Shown piece by piece: positions 15,527 to 24,158 of a stretch of 41,946 bases of DNA (positions are counted from its first letter, which is position 1; each line of letters begins with the position of its first letter). The stretch comes from JAYFNU01 sp964458545. GTDB taxonomy: Bacteria > Bacillota > Clostridia > Oscillospirales > Ruminococcaceae. The notes beneath the pieces were generated by a model, which was given only the letters and a program-made list of their open reading frames with translations, did no database searches and was not told the origin of the DNA. The DNA lies in contig CAYWJF010000008.1 of assembly GCA_964458545.1 (NCBI GenBank), positions 1 through 41,946 of the forward strand. The letters are read 5' to 3'. The position numbers were made by a program, and so were the translations under genes.

Positions 15527-16282
15527 TTATACCGACGCTATCCTCGTCGCCGCCTTCGTGTTCATCGCGTCAATTATCTGCAGCGCTGAGCTGCAGGACT
15601 GGAACGCTCTTTGTGCTTGTATAAGCGCCGTCATCTCCTCGTTCATATCAACGTTTGAGGTTTCAAGGCTCTTATCTATCATCGAATATCTGCCGTCGGC
15701 GCTCTGCACCGCGCCGCCCGCTCTAAACATTCCGTTATCAAGCCGCTCCATAGGGGTGTTCTCAAGCGGAACGGTAACAAGGAACTTTCCGAGCGCCGTG
15801 CCGTCCGCCGCTACTACCTGTCCGTCGGCGGTAACGTTATAATCGAAGTTCTTGCCTATATTTATAGGCCCGTTCATACCCTGTACCCTGCCGTAGCCCG
15901 CGAGCTGCAAATACCCCTCGCTATCGACTGTAAAGGCTCCGTTGCGGGTAAGGTAGTTTTGCCCCGTGGGTGACTGAACATTAAAGAAGCCCGCGCCGCC
16001 TATCGCCACGTCTCCCGTGCGCTCGGTGGCCTTGATATTACCCATAGTGAAGATAGTCTCCGAATCGGTGGCGTAGTTTATAACTGAGCCCACGCCGTCA
16101 CCGAGCACGGCGGAGTTGTAGCCCTCCTGCCTTCTCATAAGCGTTTCCTCAAAGCTGTCGGTAAGCAGTCTTTCCGCCTTAAAGCCCGGAGTTTCAAAGT
16201 TGACCAGATTGTTGCCTATAACGTCAATCTGCCGTTGGTTAGTCAGCATTCCAGAGGCAATGGTATAATAACCAGCTAACAT
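15527..16282 (-). CDS. flgF: flagellar rod protein, FlgF-type (FlhO-like)
   Basis: A 251-residue rod protein. The N-terminus YTIASGMLTNQRQIDVIGNN then LVNFETPGFKAERLL is the flagellar rod signature. The central DVAIGGAGFFNVQ and TRNGAFTVDSEGYLQ segments and the C-terminal NEEMTALIQAQRAFQSCSSA helix complete the D0/D1 architecture. No signal peptide is present, as expected for a type III export substrate. The start has AAGGAGGG about 6 bases upstream. It is next to sigD (23-base gap) and precedes the FlgG-type gene, so the two probably build the distal rod together. Confidence 0.85.
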   Translation of the reverse strand: MLAGYYTIASGMLTNQRQIDVIGNNLVNFETPGFKAERLLTDSFEETLMRRQEGYNSAVLGDGVGSVINYATDSETIFTMGNIKATERTGDVAIGGAGFFNVQSPTGQNYLTRNGAFTVDSEGYLQLAGYGRVQGMNGPINIGKNFDYNVTADGQVVAADGTALGKFLVTVPLENTPMERLDNGMFRAGGAVQSADGRYSMIDKSLETSNVDMNEEMTALIQAQRAFQSCSSALQIIDAMNTKAATRIASV

Positions 16283-16305
16283 TTACGCCCTCCTTTTTTC
16301 TTCGC

Positions 16306-17094
16306 CTAATCTCCCGATTCGTAGCGCTTCATAGCCTCAGCGAGCGTTTCGAGAGCCTTCTTTCTTATCTGAGATACCCGCTGTAGCGAAATATCGAGCA
16401 CCTCTCCGATTTCCTTCATATTTAAGTTTTCGTAGAAATAAAGTGACACGACCTGCTTTTGTTTGGGCGGAAGCGCGTCTATCGCCTTCGCGAGAACGCC
16501 GCGCATCTCTTCGTCCATAACGCCCGTATCAACATTGTCGGTAAGTATATTCGAGGATTTCTCAACCGCGTTTCCGTAGGTCTCCTCAAGAAGCTCCTCG
16601 AAGGAGAAGGTGTCCACCACCGAAATCTCCTGCATAAGCCCCGAAAGGGTCTTCTCACTCATTCCGAGGTGCGCGGCAAGCTCCGCGTCGGTGGGCTCGC
16701 GCATAAGCGATTGTTCAAGCTCGGAGCGCCCCTTCTTTATCTTCTTGCGTGCGTCCCAAACCCTGTTGGGAAGCCAGTTCTGCTTGCGAAGGTACTTAAG
16801 TATCGCGCCGCGTATAACGGTGTAGCTGTAGGTATCGAAGGACGCGCCCCTGTCGGGGTCGTACCGCTCTATACAGTCAATCAGGGCGATTACGCCTTGG
16901 TTGAAGAAATCCTCAAAGGGAATGTTGGAAAGCAAAATTGAACGCATATTATAGATGGCAATATTGACGCGCTGAATATAGTGCATTACGAGCTGGTTGC
17001 GAATTTCTTGGTCGCCCGTCTCTTTATATTTACGCATCAAAGCCTCCGGATTTTCAACCGGAACGTCCTTGATAGGTGTACTGCCGTATGCCAA
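16306..17094 (-). CDS. sigD: RNA polymerase sigma factor for flagellar genes (SigD/FliA family)
   Basis: A 262-residue alternative sigma factor of the sigma-28 group that directs late flagellar and chemotaxis promoters. Region 2 includes ALIDCIERYDPDRGASFDTY and the promoter-melting YSYTVIRGAILKYLRKQ stretch. Region 3 includes LEQSLMREPTDAELAAHLGM. Region 4 ends with a helix-turn-helix at LDISLQRVSQIRKKALETL. The start is TTG 17094, with GGAGG 9 bases upstream; no ATG fits. It lies 35 bases after flhA. No anti-sigma factor gene flgM is present in the window. Confidence 0.93.
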   Translation of the reverse strand: MAYGSTPIKDVPVENPEALMRKYKETGDQEIRNQLVMHYIQRVNIAIYNMRSILLSNIPFEDFFNQGVIALIDCIERYDPDRGASFDTYSYTVIRGAILKYLRKQNWLPNRVWDARKKIKKGRSELEQSLMREPTDAELAAHLGMSEKTLSGLMQEISVVDTFSFEELLEETYGNAVEKSSNILTDNVDTGVMDEEMRGVLAKAIDALPPKQKQVVSLYFYENLNMKEIGEVLDISLQRVSQIRKKALETLAEAMKRYESGD

Positions 17095-17129
17095 TTTCGT
17101 TTACCTCCTCCCTGAGATTAAACGCTTTT

Positions 17130-19196
17130 TCATATTGTGATATTGCCAAGCGACTGTATCTGCACGCTTGAGTCAATATCGTTGAACGAGAGCACCGTCA
17201 CGTTCGGGTAAAACTGGTCGATAAGCTTCTTGAAATATATTCGCACTATCGGCGAGGTAAGAATTATCGGCTCTTGAACAAGCTTTTTCACCTTGTTAAT
17301 CTGCTCGGTGGTGCTCGCGACTATCTTTTGAATTATCTCCGGCTCAAGCGCAAGGTAGGTACCGCCCTCGGCACGCTTTACGCTCTTAATGACCTTGTCC
17401 TCTATCGCGCTGTCAAGCCCTAAAACCTTAAGCTGGTTCGCCTCAGCGTACTTCTGGGTAATGGTGCGCTTTAGCGACTGACGGACGTACTCGGTAAGCA
17501 TATCATTATCCTTAACCGTCGGCGCGTAGTCGGAAAGTGTTTCGAGGATAGTCTCGATATCGAGAATGGGTATTCCCTCGCGAAGCAGATTGCGAAGTAC
17601 CCGCTGAAGCTCGCTTACCGTTACCACCGTCGGGACCGTCTCGTCCACTATGGTGCTGTCGGTATTCTTCTTGAGGTTGTCAAGTATCTTCTTGACCTCC
17701 TGACGGGAGAGCAGCTCGTACGCGTGTACCCTTACTATTTCGGACAGGTGGGTGATAATTACCGAGGTCGGGTCAATCAGCGTGTAACCCGCCATCTCGG
17801 CCTTCATCTTCTTGTCCTCGCTTATCCATTTAGCCGGCATTCCGAACGCGGGCTCCACCGTCTCTATTCCGTCGACCTCCTTGTCGGGCGAAATATCCGA
17901 AGGCGCAAGTCCGAGATAATGGTCTACCAGCACCTCGCCTATTGATATGGACTGCCCCTTCAGCTTAATTTCGTACTGGTTCGGGTTAAGCTGGCTTGAG
18001 TCCTTTAAGCGAACGGCGGGAATAACCATTCCCATCTCGTCCGCGAATTGTTTTCTCAGCATTATAATTCTATCGAGGAAGTTTCCGCCGCTGTTCTCGT
18101 CAACAAGCGGCAGCAGGCTGTAGCCTACCTCTACGCCTATGGGGTCTACGTTTAAAAGCCCGTAGACGTTCTCCATATTCTTGTAGTAGCTTACCTCGTT
18201 GGTAATCTCCTCGACCACGGGCGGCTTTACTCCGCCGTCCACGCCCGCAAGCGCCTCCTTGCTTCGGCGGTTAAGGGTAATTCCGAGGAACAAAAGCAGG
18301 GCGGAAAGCACGAGCGTCTGCCACGGGAAGCCGATGAACATAAGGAACGGAAGCGCGGCGCCCGCGATAATAAACACCTTCGGCTGACCCGAAAACTGCT
18401 TGATAACGTCAAAGTTGAGGTTGCTTTCCGACGCGCTGCGCGTCACTATCATACCTGTCGCAACCGAGATTAAAAGCGCGGGTATCTGGCTCATAAGACC
18501 GTCGCCGACGGTGGAGATGGCGTAGGTGTTAATTATAGTACCAAAATCGCCCTCGCCGTTTATAAGCCCTACTACAACGCCGCCGATAAGGTTTATTATC
18601 GTAACGACAATAGATATAATCGCGTCGCCCTTTACGAACTTACTTGCACCGTCCATAGAACCGAAGAAGTCAGCCTCGCGCTGTATCTTCGAGCGGCGAA
18701 GTCTCGCCTCGTCCTCGGTGATTATTCCGGAGCTTAGGTCCGCGTCTATAGCCATCTGCTTACCGGGCATAGCGTCCAACGTAAAGCGGGCGGAAACCTC
18801 GGCGACACGCTCAGAGCCCTTGGTAATAACAATAAACTGAACAAGAACGATAATAAGAAAGATAACAAGACCGATAACAACGTTGCCCTGTATAACGAAC
18901 TCGCCAAAGGTCTTTATAACCTCGCCCGCGTAGCCGCTGTTTTGAAGGATAGAACGGGTGGAGGATACGTTAAGACCTAAGCGGAAAATCGTGGTGATAA
19001 GTAGGAGCGAGGGGAAGATAGAGAACTCCAGCGGCTCCTTTATGTACATACTTACAATAAGGATAATGAGCGCCAGCGCAAGGTTGCAGATAAACATAAA
19101 GTCGAGCAATCCAGTCCCGAGAGGAACAATCAACAAAGCGATTGCGACTATTACGAATACCGCTATTCCGTTGCTGAGGAAGCTACGTTGTTTCAT
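17130..19196 (-). CDS. flhA: flagellar export gate protein FlhA
   Basis: A 688-residue inner-membrane protein that forms the nonameric gate of the flagellar type III export apparatus. The N-terminal half carries about eight membrane segments. The FHIPEP-family signature is at residues about 129-160 (RVAEVSARFTLDAMPGKQM, then AIDADLSSG). The C-terminal half is the cytoplasmic domain that docks chaperone-substrate complexes, with VDPTSVIITHLSE-like and VRQSLKRTITQKYAE stretches. ATG 19196 starts 3 bases after the flhB stop, with AAGGAA inside the flhB end, so coupling is likely. In most Firmicutes flhF and flhG follow; here sigD follows directly. Confidence 0.97.
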   Translation of the reverse strand: MKQRSFLSNGIAVFVIVAIALLIVPLGTGLLDFMFICNLALALIILIVSMYIKEPLEFSIFPSLLLITTIFRLGLNVSSTRSILQNSGYAGEVIKTFGEFVIQGNVVIGLVIFLIIVLVQFIVITKGSERVAEVSARFTLDAMPGKQMAIDADLSSGIITEDEARLRRSKIQREADFFGSMDGASKFVKGDAIISIVVTIINLIGGVVVGLINGEGDFGTIINTYAISTVGDGLMSQIPALLISVATGMIVTRSASESNLNFDVIKQFSGQPKVFIIAGAALPFLMFIGFPWQTLVLSALLLFLGITLNRRSKEALAGVDGGVKPPVVEEITNEVSYYKNMENVYGLLNVDPIGVEVGYSLLPLVDENSGGNFLDRIIMLRKQFADEMGMVIPAVRLKDSSQLNPNQYEIKLKGQSISIGEVLVDHYLGLAPSDISPDKEVDGIETVEPAFGMPAKWISEDKKMKAEMAGYTLIDPTSVIITHLSEIVRVHAYELLSRQEVKKILDNLKKNTDSTIVDETVPTVVTVSELQRVLRNLLREGIPILDIETILETLSDYAPTVKDNDMLTEYVRQSLKRTITQKYAEANQLKVLGLDSAIEDKVIKSVKRAEGGTYLALEPEIIQKIVASTTEQINKVKKLVQEPIILTSPIVRIYFKKLIDQFYPNVTVLSFNDIDSSVQIQSLGNITI

Positions 19197-19199
19197 CTA

Positions 19200-20258
19200 T
19201 TAAAGTTCCTTCTTTTTGAGGTTGTAGACGAAGGCGAGTACCTGCGCGATAGCCTCGTAAAACTCTCTGGGTATCTCCGCGTCCAGCTTAACCGACTCGT
19301 AAAGCGCCCGCGCGAGAGGCTTGTTCTCGGTGACGTACACGTCGTTATCCTCCGCCACCTTGACTATTCTAAGCGCAAGCTCGTCCGCGCCCTTCGCGAT
19401 AACCACCGGCGCTATGCTCTTTTTACGGTCATACTTAATTGCCACCGCATAGTGGGTAGGGTTTCTTATAACTACGTCCGCCTCGGGCACCTTTTGTATC
19501 ATACGACGCTGAGAGCGCTGCTGCTGCATACTGCGTATACGGCCCTTTATCTGCGGGTCTCCCTCTACTTGCTTGTACTCGTCCTTTACCTCCTGCTTTG
19601 TCATGCGAAGGTTCTTTTCGTACTCAAACCACTGGTAGAGATAATCGAGCACCGCGAGCGCCACGAAGGCGAGCCCCGTTTTTGTTGCTACGCTCATTAT
19701 TAGCGCACCGACTTCGGACACTATCTCGGTAAACTCGTAATCCATAAAGCGCGGTATTTCGAAAAGCTTGCTTTTAAGGGTGGAATAGATAACCCAGATT
19801 AACACGGCAATTTTTATAAGCGCCTTCACAAGCTCAACAAGGCTTCTAAGGGAAAACATCTTTTTAAAGCCGTTCGCGGGGTTCATTCTCTCTCCCTTGA
19901 ACTGGAACGCCTTAGCGGAAAAGAGCATCCGCGTCTGCCCCATTGTGGCAATAATAGCTATTAGGCAGGTAACGGCGAGGATGGGCAATGCGACCTTCGC
20001 GAAAATAATAATGAGGTCTATCGCTATTTCCTTCGTATATGAAAAGCTTACCTTTGTCTGCGTGCCCGCGAGAAGAAAGTATTTTTCCACCGCGTCGGTA
20101 AGGGTAGTTAAATCGTAGCTGGAGAGTATCTGAAGCGCATAAAAGGAGCCGAGCAGAGTAAGCGCCGTGACTATCTCTTGGCTTATTAGCACATTGCCCT
20201 TTTTTCGTTCGTCCTGCTTCTTTTTAGGGGTGGCTTTCTCGGTCTTTTCGCCCGCCAT
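19200..20258 (-). CDS. flhB: flagellar export switch protein FlhB
   Basis: A 352-residue membrane protein of the export gate that switches substrate class from rod/hook to filament. Four membrane segments lie between about 30 and 210. The cytoplasmic part holds the self-cleavage motif NPTH (residues 266-269) in VVIRNPTHYAVAIKYD. Start ATG 20258 has GGGGGG about 6 bases upstream. It sits between fliR (18-base gap) and flhA (3-base gap). A second protein matching only the cleaved C-terminal part is encoded at 7233-7529. Confidence 0.97.
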   Translation of the reverse strand: MAGEKTEKATPKKKQDERKKGNVLISQEIVTALTLLGSFYALQILSSYDLTTLTDAVEKYFLLAGTQTKVSFSYTKEIAIDLIIIFAKVALPILAVTCLIAIIATMGQTRMLFSAKAFQFKGERMNPANGFKKMFSLRSLVELVKALIKIAVLIWVIYSTLKSKLFEIPRFMDYEFTEIVSEVGALIMSVATKTGLAFVALAVLDYLYQWFEYEKNLRMTKQEVKDEYKQVEGDPQIKGRIRSMQQQRSQRRMIQKVPEADVVIRNPTHYAVAIKYDRKKSIAPVVIAKGADELALRIVKVAEDNDVYVTENKPLARALYESVKLDAEIPREFYEAIAQVLAFVYNLKKKEL

Positions 20259-20276
20259 AATATCCCCCCTTTACCG

Positions 20277-21062
20277 CTATACTGCCGCTTGCAACAGACC
20301 TTGAATGCTAAGCATCATCTCGTTAATGTAGTTCTCCATAAATTCGCCCACGGGTCCCGCGAAGATAAACAATAGCCCGAAGCCGAAGAGCATCTTGAAC
20401 TGGAAATGTATCGTGAAAATACTTATCTGCGGTATTAACTTCATTAGAAGACCCATTGACATTTCAAGGGTGAAGGACGCCGCAAGGAAGGGCACCGCAA
20501 GGTGCATAGCGAGCGAAAACGCTGAGATAAACGCCGTTAGCATAAAGCTTCCCACGTTCGCGCCGAAGCTTGTCGCGCCGATACCGATAATATCGTAGGA
20601 GGCGTTTATCAGCCGCAGAAAAACGAGGTGACTGCCGCTCGCGAAGAAATACATAATAAACAAAAACTGAAAAAGGTTACCCGAAAGGGATATCTGTAAG
20701 CTCGTGGTCGGGTCGAAGGTTTTCGCCATTGAAAGCCCGAAGCCCATATCAATCATATCGCCGACCATAAAGAGCATGTAGTAGTAAATCTGAAATAGGA
20801 TGCCGCAAGCAAAACCGATTAGAAGCTCGGTTGTCATTGAGAAGAGGAGCTCGAAGGTATCCATCTCCTGCACCGCGGCGTAGGTTCCGCTTAACGTCGG
20901 CGCAATAATAAGCGACGCGAAGAGCACCAAGCCCACCCTTGCCGCTGAGGGAACGTTGCGCCTTGAGAGCAGGGGATTGAAGAATATCATTCCGCCGACT
21001 CTGCAGAAAACCAGAATGCAAACCTGTATGCCGTCGAGCAGCACCTCGTACTGAAAGCTCAT
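20277..21062 (-). CDS. fliR: flagellar export protein FliR
   Basis: A 261-residue inner-membrane component of the FliPQR export core. Six hydrophobic segments are seen, with an early LVFCRVGGMIFFNPLLSRRN motif and the central FGLSMAKTFDPTTS stretch typical of FliR. ATG 21062 follows fliQ by 6 bases, with a G-rich ribosome binding site overlapping the fliQ end. The order fliP-fliQ-fliR-flhB-flhA is the usual one for the export gate. Length is close to the family norm. Confidence 0.95.
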   Translation of the reverse strand: MSFQYEVLLDGIQVCILVFCRVGGMIFFNPLLSRRNVPSAARVGLVLFASLIIAPTLSGTYAAVQEMDTFELLFSMTTELLIGFACGILFQIYYYMLFMVGDMIDMGFGLSMAKTFDPTTSLQISLSGNLFQFLFIMYFFASGSHLVFLRLINASYDIIGIGATSFGANVGSFMLTAFISAFSLAMHLAVPFLAASFTLEMSMGLLMKLIPQISIFTIHFQFKMLFGFGLLFIFAGPVGEFMENYINEMMLSIQGLLQAAV

Positions 21063-21068
21063 ACCCCG

Positions 21069-21326
21069 CTACCCCGCCGCGTAGGTCATAACCTGTGTGA
21101 AAAAGTCGGAGAGGCTTGTGAGCATCCATGTGCCGAGCAGTACCATTAATAGCGCTATGGCTATTATTTTAGGCACGAAGGTTATTGTCTGTTCGTGTAT
21201 CTGCGTCGCCGCTTGAAACACCGCGATAATAAGACCTATTATCATACTTATAAGCAGCAGCGGCGCGGAAAGCTTAAGTATTATCCATACCGTTTCGTCG
21301 AACGCGAGGAGAATGTTATCTTTCAT
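21069..21326 (-). CDS. fliQ: flagellar export protein FliQ
   Basis: An 85-residue protein with two membrane segments, matching the small FliQ subunit of the type III export core. Conserved features include ETVWIILKLSAPLLL and the central GLIIAVFQAATQIHEQTITF, then VPKIIAIALLMVLLG. ATG 21326 has GGAGGAG about 7 bases upstream. It lies 32 bases after fliP and 6 before fliR. Confidence 0.96.
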   Translation of the reverse strand: MKDNILLAFDETVWIILKLSAPLLLISMIIGLIIAVFQAATQIHEQTITFVPKIIAIALLMVLLGTWMLTSLSDFFTQVMTYAAG

Positions 21327-21358
21327 TTGTTTATCTCCTCCTTACGTCTTATCGAAAA

Positions 21359-22180
21359 TTAGTAGAAGCTTGTAATTAACATTTCTATAATGAGCCGCCA
21401 GCCGTCCACCACCACGAAGAGCATTATCTTGAACGGAAGCGCTATCGTTGACGGCGGAAGCATTACCATACCGACCGACATTAGTGTACTCGCGACTATC
21501 ATATCTATAACTAAGAAGGGCAAGAACAGGAAAAAGCCGATTGTAAATGCCCTTGAAATTTCACTCGTTAAAAACGCGGGAATAAGTATCTCTATTCCAA
21601 TCTCTAACAGCTCGTCCGTATCACCCGCGTCAACATTGACGTTTCCCTCGTTTCCAGAAAGGGTTAAAAAGAGGTTGAGGTCGGGCGACTTGGTCTGCTT
21701 TAGCATAAATTCCTTTATCGGGTACTGCATCTCCTTGAGCGCTACCTCTTGGGTTATCTCGCCGCTCTTGTAAGGGTCAATCGCCCTTTCTTTAATCTCG
21801 CTTCCTACTGGCGCCATAATAAACAGCGATAGGAAGAGCGCGAGACCGATAATAACCTGATTTGGCGGCGTTGACTGAAGCCCCAGCGCGTTTCGCGTAA
21901 GCGAAAGCACAATAACAATGCGCGTGAAGCTCGTCATCATTATGAGGAGCGTAGGCGCGAGCGCGATAAGCACGAAGATAAAGAGTAGCTCGAGCGTTCC
22001 TATGCCGCCCTCTTCGTTACCAGCAACGTCGATATTAATCGACGCCGCGCCCGTCTTAAGCGCCACGGCGGCTATTATTAGAATAACGGTCAGTAGCGCG
22101 CTCAGCGTAAAGATGAGCTTTCGTATCTTAAGCGACTGTACGGCTTTTTTCTTTTCAGTTAACGCCTGAGTCTTCTCCAT
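21359..22180 (-). CDS. fliP: flagellar export protein FliP
   Basis: A protein of about 273 residues forming the FliP pentamer of the export core. A first hydrophobic segment (about 25-45) may serve as a signal anchor. Then come LLFIFVLIALAPTLLIMMTS, the FTRIVIVLSLTRNALGLQST signature and QVIIGLALFLSLFIM. The C-terminal pair of membrane segments includes FFLFLPFLVIDMIVAS and SVGMVMLPPSTIALPFKIML, both family hallmarks. The gene starts inside the end of fliO. ATG 22180 is preferred, but an in-frame GTG at 22186 is possible and neither has a strong ribosome binding site, so coupling to fliO is likely. Confidence 0.96.
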   Translation of the reverse strand: MEKTQALTEKKKAVQSLKIRKLIFTLSALLTVILIIAAVALKTGAASINIDVAGNEEGGIGTLELLFIFVLIALAPTLLIMMTSFTRIVIVLSLTRNALGLQSTPPNQVIIGLALFLSLFIMAPVGSEIKERAIDPYKSGEITQEVALKEMQYPIKEFMLKQTKSPDLNLFLTLSGNEGNVNVDAGDTDELLEIGIEILIPAFLTSEISRAFTIGFFLFLPFLVIDMIVASTLMSVGMVMLPPSTIALPFKIMLFVVVDGWRLIIEMLITSFY

Positions 22181-22547
22181 CCTCACTACCGCCGGTTTTT
22201 TTACCGCCCTTCGTCTTTATAGCTTCCTTCAGCGTATCAAAAAAACTTACCGCCTTCTCCTTTTCCGCCTCGTCCCACTCGAAGGAGTCTGGCGAAAACT
22301 CGCCGAGCGCCGAGATGGTCTGAGGCGTAGCGCCAAGAAGGATTATCTTGTCTGCGACCCTCGCGAGCAACAGCGTTTGCCCCTTGCCTATATAGGCGCG
22401 GTCAACGACCTCTATCTTGCTCGCCTTCGCGCTTTTGCCGTTATAGCGGCTGCCCATAAGCTTCGAGGCGTAGTAGGTAAGCACAAACACACCGCACATC
22501 AGAATTAGCATTCCGACGATTGCGAGTATCTCCTTTAAGCTTTCCAT
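22155..22547 (-). CDS. fliO: flagellar biosynthesis protein FliO
   Basis: A 130-residue protein with one N-terminal membrane segment (about 9-29, ILAIVGMLILMCGVFVLTYY) and a cytoplasmic domain with the family core KIEVVDRAYIGKGQTLLLAR, then VADKIILLGATPQ. FliO assists FliP assembly in the export gate. It starts 12 bases after cheY and overlaps fliP by 26 bases. The Lys/Gly/Glu-rich C-terminal tail is probably disordered. Confidence 0.88.
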   Translation of the reverse strand: MESLKEILAIVGMLILMCGVFVLTYYASKLMGSRYNGKSAKASKIEVVDRAYIGKGQTLLLARVADKIILLGATPQTISALGEFSPDSFEWDEAEKEKAVSFFDTLKEAIKTKGGKKTGGSEDGEDSGVN

Positions 22548-22559
22548 CTCGCGCGTCCG

Positions 22560-22922
22560 TTAAAGGGGAAGAAGCTTGCTGACTGTCTGAATAATTCTGT
22601 CCTGTTTAAAGGGCTTAACGATAAAGTCGAGCGCGCCAAGCTTAATGGCTTCCATAACCATAGATTCCTGACCCATAGCGGAGCACATAACTACCCTCGC
22701 GTTGGCGTCAAGCTCTTTTATCTTGCGAAGCGCCTCTATTCCGTCCATATTGGGCATCGTTATATCCATAATTACGAGGTCGGGCTTATTTACCTGATAG
22801 AGGTCCACGGCAACCTGACCGTCCTCAGCCTCTACGAAATCCTCATACCCCGCTTGGCTCAGCTGGGTTTGAACCATCTTTCTCATAAACCCCGCGTCGT
22901 CAACTACTAATATCTTGTACAT
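22560..22922 (-). CDS. cheY: chemotaxis response regulator CheY
   Basis: A 120-residue stand-alone receiver domain. The acidic pair is in ILVVDDAGFM, the phospho-acceptor is Asp53 in VIMDITMPNMDG, the switch Ser is in VMCSAMGQ, and the conserved Lys is in FIVKPF. When phosphorylated by CheA it binds the FliM N-terminal peptide and changes motor rotation. Its place between fliY and fliO is the same as in B. subtilis and many Clostridia. ATG 22922 has AGGAGG about 9 bases upstream. Confidence 0.97.
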   Translation of the reverse strand: MYKILVVDDAGFMRKMVQTQLSQAGYEDFVEAEDGQVAVDLYQVNKPDLVIMDITMPNMDGIEALRKIKELDANARVVMCSAMGQESMVMEAIKLGALDFIVKPFKQDRIIQTVSKLLPL

Positions 22923-22955
22923 TCTCGGTTATCCTCCTAATGTGCTTTAAGATAA

Positions 22956-24158
22956 TTACATATTGGATTCAAGCGAATCCATAAGCTCTTTGGTACCGAC
23001 AATATCGGTTATTCGTACCCCGAAGCTGTCGCCTACCACTATTACGTCGCCGTGAGCGATAAGCTGACCGTTTACCACAATATCGGCGGGCGCACCCGTT
23101 TGCTTGTTAAGCTCGAGCACCGAGCCCTGACCGAAATCGGCTATCTCTCTAATCTTTCGCTTTGTCGTTCCGATAACAACCGAAACGTCAAGCTGTACTC
23201 CCATGAGCAGTTCCAAATTCGTTTCCACTTGCGGATGTACAACTCCCTTCGTAAATTCAGGGAAAGCGGCGGCGCTTATGCTCACCGGCGCTACCTGTTG
23301 TCGTGTGGCGGACTGCTCCGCGACATACGTGACCTCCGCGGGGCGGGGCTGCATGGGCATCTGCGTCGGCATCTGCTGTTGTATTGGCGCTTGCATCGGC
23401 ATCTGCTGCGTAATCGGTGCTTGCGGCATTACGGGCGGCGCCTGCGGCGCCATCTTCGCTTTCATCTCCTCATACGGCTCGTTCTTCGTTATCTCCGCCG
23501 CCTTTTCGCTTTCGGGCGTTACCTCCGCCTTAACGGGCTCGGGCGCGGGGGTACTGACGTTGTTTACTATCTCGCCCGCGAGCTGCATTGTAAAGAAGCT
23601 ACAGAAGGTGGTGTCAAGCACCTCGCTTATCGACATATTGAAACCGATTGAAACAATGTTGTCGGAATCCTGCACATCTCCGAACCACGCCTTCTCCGCC
23701 TTTTCCAAGGTATCAACGACCTGCGCTTCGGGGGTGGAGATGCTAACCGTTCTGTTAAGTATCTCCGAGAGTGCCGTCGCGGACGCGCCCATCATCTGGT
23801 TCATTACCTCGCACGCGGCGCTCATACTCATCTCATCAAATTCGATATCGTCGGTATTCTGAGTATAATCGTTACCCATTAGAAGGTCGAGTATTATCTT
23901 CATATCCCTCTTGCGAAGGACAATCACATTCGTTCCAGAAATACCCTCGTTATACTTTATCTTAATGATAATCGCTGGCTCAAACTTTTCTACGTTTATG
24001 TTCGAGAACCGCTCCTGGTCAATTCTCGGCGTAGTAATGGTAACCTGTTTTTCAAGCATAGACGACACCGCTGTCGCCGCGGCGCCCATGCTGATATTCA
24101 TTACCTCGCCAATTGCGTCAAGCTGTTCCGCATTAAGGGACTTCATCTCGTCAGCCAT
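22956..24158 (-). CDS. fliY: flagellar switch protein FliY (CheC-like phosphatase fused to FliN)
   Basis: A 400-residue switch component that also dephosphorylates CheY-P. The N-terminal CheC-like part (1-200) keeps both active-site motifs: D14-x3-E18-x2-N21 and S113-x3-E117-x2-N120. A disordered linker (about 203-305) follows, with a Met/Pro/Gln-rich run at 237-273. The C-terminal FliN domain (315-395) has LLMGVQLDVSVVIGTTKRKI and NGQLIAHGDVIVVGDSFGVR. Unlike B. subtilis FliY, I see no N-terminal CheY-binding peptide. ATG 24158 overlaps the fliM stop by 8 bases and has a GGGGGG ribosome binding site. Confidence 0.96.
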   Translation of the reverse strand: MADEMKSLNAEQLDAIGEVMNISMGAAATAVSSMLEKQVTITTPRIDQERFSNINVEKFEPAIIIKIKYNEGISGTNVIVLRKRDMKIILDLLMGNDYTQNTDDIEFDEMSMSAACEVMNQMMGASATALSEILNRTVSISTPEAQVVDTLEKAEKAWFGDVQDSDNIVSIGFNMSISEVLDTTFCSFFTMQLAGEIVNNVSTPAPEPVKAEVTPESEKAAEITKNEPYEEMKAKMAPQAPPVMPQAPITQQMPMQAPIQQQMPTQMPMQPRPAEVTYVAEQSATRQQVAPVSISAAAFPEFTKGVVHPQVETNLELLMGVQLDVSVVIGTTKRKIREIADFGQGSVLELNKQTGAPADIVVNGQLIAHGDVIVVGDSFGVRITDIVGTKELMDSLESNM

